Notes: a model not told the origin generated them from the letters alone. A stretch of DNA of 64,000 bases from an uncultured Desulfovibrio sp. (GCF_944324525.1 NZ_CALUWS010000006.1:1-64000), one strand, 5' to 3'; numbered from the stretch's first letter, positions 17,904 to 25,175 are shown. A program made the numbers and translations.

Positions 17904-18314
17904 ATGAAGTGGCTTGTTCATGCCTGCCTGGCGCTGGCCCTGCTGGCGGCGGGCGCGACCGCGGCCCGTGCGGACGCCTATCAGCTTTCCACGCATATCC
18001 TGGACATCAGCCGGGGAAAACCGGTCCCCGGTGTGGAGATCATCCTTTTCAAGATCGATACGGCCAAGGACATCTGGGTCAAGGTGGCCGAAGGCCGGAC
18101 GGACGAAAACGGCCGGGTGGCCAATTTCCTGCCCGGCGTGGGCAATGACGGCACCTACAAGCTGCGTTACGAGGTGGCCCCTTATTTCAAGGCCCATAAC
18201 GAGCCGTCGCTCTATCCCTTTGTGGAGGTCATCTTCGGCATCGAGGGGTCGGGACACTACCATATCCCCATCACCATGTCGGCCAACGGCTACTCCACCT
18301 ATCGCGGCAACTAG
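17904..18314 (+). CDS. Exported HIUase/transthyretin-family protein
   Basis: 5-hydroxyisourate hydrolase converts the urate oxidation product to OHCU. This 136-aa protein has a clear signal peptide (MKWLVHACLALALLAAGATA, cleaved near ARA-DAY), then the HIUase fold with STHILDISRGKPVPG, RYEVAPYFK and HYHIPITMSANGYSTYRGN. The usual C-terminal YRGS appears as YRGN. The mature protein is probably periplasmic, as in Salmonella. No uricase or OHCU decarboxylase is nearby. A CGGAGG site precedes the start; the TAG stop lies in a family 1 repeat end (CTAGGACCTGTTAACAC). Confidence 0.88.
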   Translation: MKWLVHACLALALLAAGATAARADAYQLSTHILDISRGKPVPGVEIILFKIDTAKDIWVKVAEGRTDENGRVANFLPGVGNDGTYKLRYEVAPYFKAHNEPSLYPFVEVIFGIEGSGHYHIPITMSANGYSTYRGN

Positions 18315-18451
18315 GACCTGTTAACACGAATGCAACATGTTAGTGCAATGGATAAGGTAAATTATCCATGCACGCTCCCTTCCCCCCAACAGACAGCGAA
18401 TAGAGCTTTTTCCGTTTGGAACGCGTTGCGTTTCCAAATGGAAATCGCTCC
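18310..18451. repeat. Composite of family 1 (left end, truncated) and family 2 (fragment)
   Basis: The left end CTAGGACCTGTTAACACGAA is followed by a shortened interior and CTTCCCCCCAACAGACAGCGAATAG. From 18401 a family 2 fragment starts, TAGAGCTTTTTCCG, with a GTTTGGAACGC..GCGTTTCCAAA hairpin and GAAATCGCTC. The gap 18315-18694 holds no supported gene. Confidence 0.65.
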
Positions 18452-18487
18452 AGGGCGGGGCAACAGCACTGCCCGCACAAAAGCGCA

Positions 18488-18535
18488 AGGGCCCGTGGCG
18501 GATGATCCCGCCCGTGCCCTTTTTTGCTGCCGCGC
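18488..18535 (+). terminator. Probable rho-independent terminator
   Basis: AGGGCCCGTGGCGG and CCGCCCGTGCCCT form an imperfect stem followed by TTTTTTG. It lies upstream of proC and probably ends transcription of the HIUase gene. Confidence 0.5.
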
Positions 18536-18694
18536 AGCCGCCGTCACGATGGCCGGCGCGCCTGCGGCGGGGCTGGCTCTGGACTTTCCCTTCCCGAGAG
18601 CGTAGCAGGGGAGACGACCCCTTTCGCGGCGCGGACAGCGGCGACGGCCGATCGTTTGCCGTCCCGCACGCACGGGACAACAGGAGGAACGCAT

Positions 18695-19513
18695 ATGCAC
18701 ACATGCACTATTGCCTGCATCGGTTGCGGCAACATGGGCGGGGCCATGCTGGGCGGCTGGCTCGCCGTTGCCGCCGAGCGGGGATATGCCCTGACCGGCA
18801 TGACGCGCACGCCGTCACGCGCGGCAGCCCTGGTGGCGCGCGGGCTCAGTCTCTGCGAAACGCCGGAGGAGGCCGCGCGGCAGGCGGATATCGTCGTGCT
18901 GGCCGTCAAGCCCTATCAGGTGGAGGACGTGCTGGCCCGCATGGCTCCGGCGCTGGGCCCCGAAAAGATCCTGATCTCCGTGGCGGCCGGCGTGAGCGTG
19001 GAGCGCCTGCGCGCGGCTTCCGACGGCCGTTGTCCGGTGGTGCGCTGCATGCCCAATACGCCCGCGCTGGTGGGCAAGGGCGTGTTTGCGCTCTGTTTTG
19101 ACGATCCAGCCCTGACGCCGGATGCCCGGGAGCGCGTGCTGCGCCTTTTTGCGGATCTGGGCGTCTGCGTGGAGCTGCCCGAAGCGCGGATGACCGCTTT
19201 TTCCGCTCTGGTGGGCGCGGGCCCCGCCTATGTCTTCCAGATGATGCAGGGACTCGTGCAGGCTGGCGTGACGCAGGGATTTTCCTGGGCGCAGTCGCGC
19301 GAGCTGGTGGCGGCCCTCTTTGAAGGCTGCGCCTGCATGGCCCGGCAAGAGACGACGCCTCTCATGGAGATGCGGGACAACGTCTGCTCTCCGGCGGGGC
19401 TGACCATCGCGGGCGTCAACGTGCTCGACCGGGCGGGCCTCTCCGGCCTGCTGGTGGATGCCGTGCTGGCCGCCGAGCAGCGCGGCCGCGAGATGGAAGG
19501 CGGCAAGGCATGA
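18695..19513 (+). CDS. proC: ProC, pyrroline-5-carboxylate reductase
   Basis: ProC catalyses the last step of proline synthesis in the cytoplasm. Evidence: Rossmann start CTIACIGCGNMGGAMLGGWL, DIVVLAVKPYQ, VRCMPNTPALVGKGV, SALVGAGPAYVFQMMQ and the signature SPAGLTIAGVNVLDRAGL. At 272 aa it has family length. ATG 18695 follows CAGGAGGAA; the longer in-frame ORF upstream has no family similarity. A 47-codon ORF starts at the stop (ATGA) but is unsupported. Confidence 0.96.
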   Translation: MHTCTIACIGCGNMGGAMLGGWLAVAAERGYALTGMTRTPSRAAALVARGLSLCETPEEAARQADIVVLAVKPYQVEDVLARMAPALGPEKILISVAAGVSVERLRAASDGRCPVVRCMPNTPALVGKGVFALCFDDPALTPDARERVLRLFADLGVCVELPEARMTAFSALVGAGPAYVFQMMQGLVQAGVTQGFSWAQSRELVAALFEGCACMARQETTPLMEMRDNVCSPAGLTIAGVNVLDRAGLSGLLVDAVLAAEQRGREMEGGKA

Positions 19514-19689
19514 ACCGACCGGCGGGCGGCATGCGGAACCTCGGCCTGCTTGTCCGGCGGGAGGCTCCGCCGCTGCCCGTCTTCCAGACGACCCGCCTCC
19601 ATGCCCGCTCAGTGAGCGTACGGGCGATGGCGGCGGAAGCAACGCACAACTGACGCGCTGCCTTTGACAGCGAAAAGGAGCGACCGACA

Positions 19690-20067
19690 ATGACCCTGAG
19701 CAATATGGGCCTGCTGGCGCTGGCCGGGGCAATGGGCACGCTGGCCCGCTATGGCGCATCGGAGCTGGCCAACCGGCTGGCCGGGGGCCAGTATCCGCTG
19801 GGGACCTTCACGGTCAACGTGGTGGGATCCTTCCTCTTCGGCTTCATCTGGCATCTGGCGGCCGTGCGTCTGCTCATCCCCGACCATGTGCGCATCATCC
19901 TGCTGGTGGGCTTCATGGGCTCGTTCACCACCTTTTCGTCCCTCATGTTCGATTCCTTCGCGCTGGGGCAGACGCGCCTTGTGCTGCTGTTCTTCAACAT
20001 CGGGGCGCAGGTGGTGCTGGGCATGGGGGCGCTGCTGCTGGGCATGACGCTGGCCCGGCAGCTTTGA
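19690..20067 (+). CDS. crcB: CrcB/Fluc fluoride channel
   Basis: This 125-aa dimeric inner-membrane channel exports fluoride. Four membrane segments are visible, with family motifs GTLARYGASEL, TFTVNVVGSFLFG and GFMGSFTTFSSLMFDS. AAAAGGAG precedes ATG 19690. It is convergent with the small UGA-containing gene that ends seven bases beyond it. The upstream 176 bases contain a hairpin (GCCCG..CGGGC near 19600) but no convincing fluoride riboswitch. Confidence 0.93.
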   Translation: MTLSNMGLLALAGAMGTLARYGASELANRLAGGQYPLGTFTVNVVGSFLFGFIWHLAAVRLLIPDHVRIILLVGFMGSFTTFSSLMFDSFALGQTRLVLLFFNIGAQVVLGMGALLLGMTLARQL

Positions 20068-20074
20068 TGCACCG

Positions 20075-20419
20075 TTAATCCCCGCCGCCGCCTCCGTCGC
20101 AGCCTCCACAATCCCCCCCACCGTCGCCGTCGCCTCCATCGCCGTCCCCGCCAAAGAATCCCCCGCAATGAGGGCAGCGACCGCTTGTCGGGGCATGGGA
20201 ATCGGGGGTGTCATCGAAAAAAGCGTCGTCCTTGCTCAGAGTGCCACCAGTACCGTCCACGGGGGCCCTCGAACCGAGGGCACGCTGTCTGGGGCGTCAG
20301 CCGCAGCGTTTTTTTATCATGTCGTCAAAGACAAGATATCGGAAGATGAAGTAAATCAGGAAGAGCAGAAAAACCACGAGTAAAAATTTACCAAGCAAGC
20401 TGAGCAGTTCCCATATCAT
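20075..20419 (-). CDS. Candidate selenoprotein 1: small membrane protein with in-frame UGA (Cys-Gly-Sec)
   Basis: Not recognised as a known family. ATG 20419 has a GGAGGA site seven bases upstream. Residues 8-29 form one membrane segment (LGKFLLVVFLLFLIYFIF). The frame reaches ..MIKKRCG then UGA (20299-20297) and stays open to TAA at 20075. Read as Sec41 the protein has 114 residues: RPRQRALGSRAP, then FFDDTP (67-72), a CPHC pair (82-85) and a Gly/Asp-rich tail ending CDGGGGGD. The paralogue at 20714-21019 shares the UGA position and the RPxxRALGxRxP, FFxDxTP and CDGGGG motifs. A SECIS-like hairpin follows the UGA and selB is in the window. The alternative is a 40-aa protein ending at UGA, but that would not explain conservation beyond it. 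Confidence 0.7.
20265..20281 (-). promoter_or_regulatory. SECIS-like hairpin after the UGA of candidate selenoprotein 1
   Basis: GCCCTCG-GTT-CGAGGGC (minus strand) is a perfect 7-bp stem, or 5 bp with loop GGTTC. There are 21 bases between the UGA and the loop GG. Bacterial SECIS elements lie within the coding region at about this distance and need a G (followed by U) in the apical loop for SelB. Confidence 0.6.
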
Positions 20420-20713
20420 GCAGGTCCTCCAGGTACAGGATTCCTTGTGTGTTTTTTGGGGGGGAGAAGTCTCCTCCTGCTGTGCTGGCGATGCCTGCCG
20501 GCGCGGCCCTGCGGGGCCCTCCCCGGAGCGTTGCCCTGCAGAAAGGCATTTTTTCCTCCGCACGCTCCTCCGCCTTTCCCCCACCCTCCGCCGGGGTGAG
20601 GAGGATGGGGCGCGAAGCATCCGTTCAAAGGAAAGAATATCTTCCTTTCCAGAGGGTCAGACTTCCCTCCTCGAGATGGGGTGTCTGATCATGCGTCCCG
20701 GCCCTGATGCCGT
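20420..20713. other. Gap between the two UGA-containing genes
   Basis: It holds the ribosome site of the downstream gene near 20427, and at about 20460-20530 a degenerate reverse fragment similar to the family 1 module (GCTGTGCTGGCGATGCCTG). No further gene is supported. Confidence 0.5.
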
Positions 20714-21019
20714 TCAATTCCCGCCGCCTCCGTCGCACGACGAACCGGCTGAGGATCCGCCCCCGGCATGATCGCCGCTACGGTTGCTGCCGGCGGGACG
20801 GGATGACGCGGCGGACGGCGTCCTTGCTCCGGGCGTGCTGTCGAAAAAGAAGCCGCCCTTGCGCGGGGGGAGTTCATTGTCGTTCAGCGGATCCCTCAGA
20901 CCGAGGGCGCGCAGGTTGGGGCGTCAGCCGCAGCCGTTGCCCGCCGCGCCGTTGCCGATGAGGCGCGACAGGCCAAAGCCCAGCAGGCCGCAGATCAACA
21001 GGATAAGCAGGATATCCAT
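20714..21019 (-). CDS. Candidate selenoprotein 2: small membrane protein with in-frame UGA (Cys-Gly-Sec)
   Basis: This is the paralogue of the gene at 20075-20419, same strand, directly upstream. ATG 21019 follows AGGGAGGT. Residues 2-20 form the membrane segment (MDILLILLICGLLGFGLSRL). The frame reaches GNGCG then UGA (20926-20924), and stays open to a TGA at 20716-20714. Read through, it has 101 residues with Sec32: RPNLRALGLRDP, FFFDSTP (57-63), a Ser/Gly-rich region and the end CDGGGGN. A hairpin with loop GGTCT follows the UGA. No CPHC pair is present, unlike copy 1. If UGA were a stop, only a 31-aa peptide would be made. Confidence 0.68.
20893..20907 (-). promoter_or_regulatory. SECIS-like hairpin after the UGA of candidate selenoprotein 2
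   Basis: CCCTC-GGTCT-GAGGG (minus strand) is a 5-bp stem with loop GGUCU. The UGA-to-loop distance is 21 bases, identical to copy 1. The loop bases GGUCU are those of the E. coli fdhF SECIS loop. Confidence 0.6.
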
Positions 21020-21040
21020 ACAGACCTCCCTTAAAGGGCG

Positions 21041-21190
21041 TTAGAGCGTTTCACCTTTGAAAAAGGTGAAACGCGAGGCGGCGGCACAGCGCCGCCCGGC
21101 CCAAACCAAGCGGAAAAACCGCGTTTTTTCCGCGAAACGCCAGACCGTATGGTTTGAAACGCAACGCGTTTCAAACTGGAAATGCTCTAG
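21041..21190. repeat. Family 2 intergenic repeat, full copy (150 bp)
   Basis: The ends TAGAGCGTTTC and GAAATGCTCTA form a 10-of-11 terminal inverted repeat. Inside are successive hairpins: GTTTCACCTTT/AAAGGTGAAAC, GGCGGC/GCCGCC, GCGGAAAAA/TTTTTTCCGC and GTTTGAAACGC/GCGTTTCAAAC. It has no coding capacity and lies between hydF and the second UGA-containing gene. Confidence 0.8.
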
Positions 21191-21210
21191 GACTGCCTTC
21201 ATATATGCCG

Positions 21211-22491
21211 TCAAGCATGCCCTGCCCGGACGTTCTGGTCAAGGCAGGCCTCCCGGTAGGCGGCAAGAGCTTCGGGGAAAGGCGACAGCACCCGCTCCAG
21301 CACGCCCTGCGCCAGCGATATGGCCATACCGTAATTGGTCATGGGCAGATCGGCGCGCTGGGCCGTGATGAGACGGCGGGTCATCTGACGCCGGCTGAGG
21401 GTGCAGCCGCCGCAGTGCACCACGGCGCGGGGCCGGGGGGCGGCGGCATAGTCCTGCCAGTGACGCCCGGCCAGCAGGCGGCAGTCCAGTTCTCCGCCCG
21501 CCAGACGGGCCAGCAGGCGCGGGATCTTGACCCGGCCGATGTCGTCGGCCTGCGGATGATGCGAGCAGGCTTCCTGGATAAGGACCGTGTCGCCCGGCCG
21601 CAGGCTGTGGAGTGCCGCCGCGCCGCGCGCCAGCAGGGGCAGATCGCCCTTGAGGCGGGCCATGAGCACGGAAAAGGTGGTGAGCGGCACCTCCGCCGGC
21701 GCTGTGGCGGCGACGGCGGCGATGACCTGCGAGTCGCAGACGATGAGCTGCGGCGGCTCGCGCAGGCTGTCCAGCGCCGCGCCGAGGGCCTTGTCCGTGA
21801 CCACGAGGCAGAGCGCGTCCCCATCCAGCGCATCGCGGATGGCCTGCACCTGCGGCATGATGAGACGTCCCTTGGGCGCGCTGCCGTCCTGCGGGCAGAC
21901 GAGGAGCAGCCGTCCCCGCGGAGGCAGGAGATCGCGCAGCAGGGGAGGCTCTTCCTCCTGCGGCCGCAGGCGCACCAGCAGCTCCCGCACGCCGTCGAGC
22001 GCGCCGGCGGGCGTGGCCGCTCCGTCCAGACGGCAGATGGTCAACGGGACGGACGCGGGCAGGGCGAAGGCCTCCGGCCCCAGCTGCCGGGCAGCCTGTT
22101 CCGCCGCGTCGGCCCGGCAGTTGCAGACGATGCCGAACGGCACGTCCGCTTCCTTCAGCAGGGCGGCCAGTTCGCGTTCCGGCGCTCCCCAGCGCTGATC
22201 TTCCAGCACGATGAGGGCCATGTCCACTTCCTCGAGCGTGCGCAGGCTGCGGGCCACGCGTTGCGCGCCCAGTTCCCCCGCGTCATCCAGGCCGGGCGTG
22301 TCCAGCAGCACCACAGGGCCCAGCGGGGCCAACTCCATCACTTTTTCCACCGGGTCGGTGGTCGTGCCGGGCACCGGCGAGACGAGGGCCGCATCCTGTC
22401 CGCACAAGGCGTTGCACAGACTGGACTTCCCGGCATTGCGGCGGCCGAAGAGACCGATATGCAGCCGCTGGGGACGACGGGCATCAGACAT
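21211..22491 (-). CDS. hydF: HydF, [FeFe]-hydrogenase maturation GTPase
   Basis: HydF is the scaffold on which the 2Fe subcluster of the H-cluster is assembled before transfer to the hydrogenase. The GTPase domain shows GRRNAGKSSLCNAL, the G3 motif DTPGLDD and a T-rich switch (PGTTTDP). The C-terminal FeS domain has CSHHP and HCGGC (family Cx1H..HCxxC). At 426 aa it has family length. It overlaps the end of hydE by eight bases, so the two are translationally coupled. HydG is not in the window. Confidence 0.95.
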   Translation of the reverse strand: MSDARRPQRLHIGLFGRRNAGKSSLCNALCGQDAALVSPVPGTTTDPVEKVMELAPLGPVVLLDTPGLDDAGELGAQRVARSLRTLEEVDMALIVLEDQRWGAPERELAALLKEADVPFGIVCNCRADAAEQAARQLGPEAFALPASVPLTICRLDGAATPAGALDGVRELLVRLRPQEEEPPLLRDLLPPRGRLLLVCPQDGSAPKGRLIMPQVQAIRDALDGDALCLVVTDKALGAALDSLREPPQLIVCDSQVIAAVAATAPAEVPLTTFSVLMARLKGDLPLLARGAAALHSLRPGDTVLIQEACSHHPQADDIGRVKIPRLLARLAGGELDCRLLAGRHWQDYAAAPRPRAVVHCGGCTLSRRQMTRRLITAQRADLPMTNYGMAISLAQGVLERVLSPFPEALAAYREACLDQNVRAGHA

Positions 22492-23464
22492 GGGCGGGAT
22501 CTCCTGCCGGAGGGGCGGCGGGCAGACGGTGCCGCAGCCCGGCGGCGGTTATGGCGTGGCGGGCGGCGGCAAGGCTCACCTGCGCCTTGTTGTCGTAAAT
22601 GCGGTAGGCCGAACGGCAGGCGGGCGGCGTGAAGGAGGGCATGAGCACGTTGGCCCCGGCCAGCAGGCCCTGACGCTGTCCGTCCGCGGGGGAGAGGCTC
22701 GCCAGCGCCGTGGTGGCGGGCAGGTGCGCCGTGGGCAGGACAAGACGCAGGACGGCCAGCACCCGCAGGGTCAGCGGCACGTCGCCACGGGGCGCATGGG
22801 CCAGCGGCGTTTCGGTCTGCGGGATAAAGGGGCCCACGCCGCACATGGCCACGCCCAGCCGCCGCACCAGCAGGATGTCGTCCGCCAGCGACGTGGGACG
22901 CTGCCCCGGCACGCCCACCAGAAAGCCGGACCCCACCTCGTAACCCAGCTCCGCCAGCCATTCCAGCGCCCGCAGGCGTTCCGCCAGCCGGTGACCGGGA
23001 TGCAGGCGGGCATACAGGGCCGCATCCGCCGTCTCATGCCGCAACAAGAAGCGGTCCGCGCCGGCTTCCCGCCAGCAGGCATAATGCTCGCGCGGCACTT
23101 CTCCCACGCTGAGGGTCACGGCAAGCCCCAGCTCGGCCTTGACCCACCTGACGATGCCGGCCAGCCAGTGCGGCGGGCGCTCCCATTCGCCGGATTGCAG
23201 GACGAGGGTATCCACCCCGGCGGCGGCCGCCTGCCGGGCGGCGGCCAGGATCTGTCCCTCCGTCAGGCAGTAGCGCCGCAGCTCGCGGTTGGCGCGCTGC
23301 AGGCCGCAGTAGCGGCAGTTGCGGCGGCAGAGGTTGGAGAATTCCAGCAGGCCGCGCACGAAGACGTGCCGCCCCACGGCGGCGCGGCGCTGTTGCTGCG
23401 CCGCCGCCCGCAGTTCGGGCCACGGCATGCGGAAAAGCAGTTCGAGGATCTGGCGGCGGTTCAT
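22484..23464 (-). CDS. hydE: HydE, [FeFe]-hydrogenase maturation radical SAM enzyme
   Basis: This 326-aa radical SAM enzyme makes part of the H-cluster dithiolate-bridged centre. The cluster motif is CRRNCRYCG (CxxxCxxC); FSNLCRRNCRYCGLQRANRE and YEVGSGFLVGVPGQ are typical of HydE/BioB-like proteins. ATG 23464 (MNRRQILELLF) is chosen; the frame runs open upstream into a family 2 repeat and that extension is not family-like. It overlaps hydF. Confidence 0.94.
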   Translation of the reverse strand: MNRRQILELLFRMPWPELRAAAQQQRRAAVGRHVFVRGLLEFSNLCRRNCRYCGLQRANRELRRYCLTEGQILAAARQAAAAGVDTLVLQSGEWERPPHWLAGIVRWVKAELGLAVTLSVGEVPREHYACWREAGADRFLLRHETADAALYARLHPGHRLAERLRALEWLAELGYEVGSGFLVGVPGQRPTSLADDILLVRRLGVAMCGVGPFIPQTETPLAHAPRGDVPLTLRVLAVLRLVLPTAHLPATTALASLSPADGQRQGLLAGANVLMPSFTPPACRSAYRIYDNKAQVSLAAARHAITAAGLRHRLPAAPPAGDPAHV

Positions 23465-23530
23465 AGTGCGGGAAAGCGGTCGGACAACGGACTGGACAGG
23501 CGGGGAATGACGGAAGGCAGGAGGCCGCCC

Positions 23531-23643
23531 GTATGAGCATTTTTCGTGTGAAACACTTCGCGTTTCACACCGTACGGCCTGGCGTTTCGCGGAAAAAACG
23601 CGGTTTTTCCGCTCACGTTCGGCCAAAGACAAAATACTCATAC
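23531..23643. repeat. Family 2 intergenic repeat, reverse orientation
   Basis: GTATGAGCATTTT and AAAATACTCATAC are near-perfect terminal inverted repeats (12 of 13). The interior has GTGTGAAACACTTCGCGTTTCACAC-like and GCGGAAAA..TTTTTCCGC hairpins matching the 21041-21190 copy in reverse. It separates the hydrogenase gene from hydE. Confidence 0.75.
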
Positions 23644-23664
23644 AAGCGACCCCCTGCCGGGAGA

Positions 23665-25119
23665 TCAGCCGCGCGGCGCGCTGTCCGGCGAGGACTGGGC
23701 AAAGCGATCCACCAGCCGGGCGGCCTTGTCCGCCTCGGCCAGCACGCCCGCGCCGCCCACGCAGCCGCCCACGCAGGTCATAACCTCGATGAGGTTGCCG
23801 GGGCAGCTGCCGTCGATGTAAGACTGCATCTTGCGCAGAGCCTGCAGGGAAAGGCCGTTGATGAAGATGGGGCGTACGTCCTCCCGTTCGCTCACCACCT
23901 TCTTGACCGCCGCGGCCACGCCGCCGGAGATGGCGTAGCCGCGTCCGGCCCCGCTGGCATTGCCCAGCCCGGCCTCGGCGCAGTCTTCCACCACGATGCC
24001 CTTGGCGTCCAGCAGCGCGCCGACCTCCTCGAAGGTCAGCACGAAGTCCACCAGCGGATCGTTGAGTCCTTCAGTGCGCTTGGCGACGCACGGGCCGAGG
24101 AAGACGTTGATGGTCTCGGGGTGGGCCTGACGCGAGAGCTCGGCCGTGTAATGCATGGGCGTGCGCGTCTCGGAGACGAAGGGGAGCAGGTTGGGCGCAT
24201 GACGGCGCACCGCCTCCACATAGGCCGGACAGCAGGAGGTGGTCATGAATTTGTCGCCGCGCGCCATGCGTTCCACGAATTCCTCGGCTTCCTTCTGACT
24301 GGTGACGTCCGCGCCGGAGGCCACTTCCATGACCTCGTCAAAGCCCAGTTCCTTGAGCGCGGTGATGATGCGCGGCAGGCCGCCCTTGAACTGGCCGACC
24401 ATGGCCGGGGCCACCAGCGCCGTCACATGGGCCTCGCTGCGCAGGGCCTGCAGCACTTCCAGCACCTCGCTGCGCTCCATGACCGCGCCGAAGGGACAGG
24501 CCCGCATGCAGCGGCCGCAGCTCGTGCACTTGTCGAAATCGATCTCCGCGCGGCCTTCGGGGCCCTTGTGGATGGCCTGCACCGGGCAGGCGGCCTCACA
24601 GGGGACATTCAGGCGCACGATGGCCTGATAGGGGCAGTGCTCATGGCATTGTCCGCAGTTGCGGCACTTGTTTGCGTCGATATAGGAACGCCCCTGCGCA
24701 AAGGATATGGCCCCGAAACGGCAGCTCCCGGCGCAGGAACGCGCCACGCAGCCCTGACAGGCGTCGCTGACGAAATAGCGGGCCTTCATGCAGCCGTGAC
24801 AGGCGATGTCGCAGACGGTCAGGATGGGCCAGTTGGGCGTCTGGTCGGCCAGGGCCTGTTCGGCCAGGTCGCGCAGGGGCACGCTGTCGTCCGTCTGATC
24901 TTCCAGCCGGAAGCCCAGTGCCGCTATGATGCGTTCGCGCAGGATGGCCCTGTCCTTGTAGATGCAGCAGCGCGTCTGCTCATTGCCGTTGCGCGGCCGC
25001 ATGACGAAGGGGATGTTGTCGATGCTCTCGACCAGACGATCTTCCCAGAATGCCCGGGCAATGTGACCGATGACGCCGAGGCGCAGGGCACAGACCATAT
25101 TCTTGTTTTGCAGGGTCAT
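23665..25119 (-). CDS. [FeFe] hydrogenase, monomeric (group B-like)
   Basis: This 484-aa cytoplasmic protein has two ferredoxin-type clusters (NKCRNCGQCHEHCPYQAI, DKCTSCGRCMRACPFGAV) and extra Cys clusters at the N-terminus (DIACHGCMKARYF, CQGCVARSCAGSC). The H-cluster domain follows: L1 TTSCCPAY, L2 LGPCVAKRTE and L3 EVMTCVGGCVGGAG, so all four cluster cysteines are present. The Cys arrangement and the lack of a signal or NADH module fit group B hydrogenases, whose physiological direction is poorly known. CAGGAGA precedes ATG 25119. HydE and HydF follow. Confidence 0.88.
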   Translation of the reverse strand: MTLQNKNMVCALRLGVIGHIARAFWEDRLVESIDNIPFVMRPRNGNEQTRCCIYKDRAILRERIIAALGFRLEDQTDDSVPLRDLAEQALADQTPNWPILTVCDIACHGCMKARYFVSDACQGCVARSCAGSCRFGAISFAQGRSYIDANKCRNCGQCHEHCPYQAIVRLNVPCEAACPVQAIHKGPEGRAEIDFDKCTSCGRCMRACPFGAVMERSEVLEVLQALRSEAHVTALVAPAMVGQFKGGLPRIITALKELGFDEVMEVASGADVTSQKEAEEFVERMARGDKFMTTSCCPAYVEAVRRHAPNLLPFVSETRTPMHYTAELSRQAHPETINVFLGPCVAKRTEGLNDPLVDFVLTFEEVGALLDAKGIVVEDCAEAGLGNASGAGRGYAISGGVAAAVKKVVSEREDVRPIFINGLSLQALRKMQSYIDGSCPGNLIEVMTCVGGCVGGAGVLAEADKAARLVDRFAQSSPDSAPRG

Positions 25120-25175
25120 GTCATCTCCTGAAAAAAGGTCGAAGGAGGAGTTTCGTCCCGCAGGAACGGACCTTC

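Noticed and set aside
19514..19689. Possible fluoride riboswitch before crcB (GGGCGATGGCGGCGG and TGACGCGCTGCC) and a 47-codon ORF starting at the proC stop (ATGA)
   Set aside because: The first riboswitch stem cannot be closed and the conserved order does not fit the crcB motif. The ORF has no ribosome site evidence beyond overlap and no recognisable features.
20075..20260. Independent 61-aa Gly-rich protein starting at GTG 20260
   Set aside because: There is no ribosome binding site, and the region from the UGA to this GTG is open and conserved with the paralogue, so read-through from ATG 20419 explains it better.
20714..20716. The terminal TGA of candidate selenoprotein 2 as a second Sec codon
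   Set aside because: The paralogue ends at the same place with TAA after CDGGGGGD, so this TGA is the real stop.
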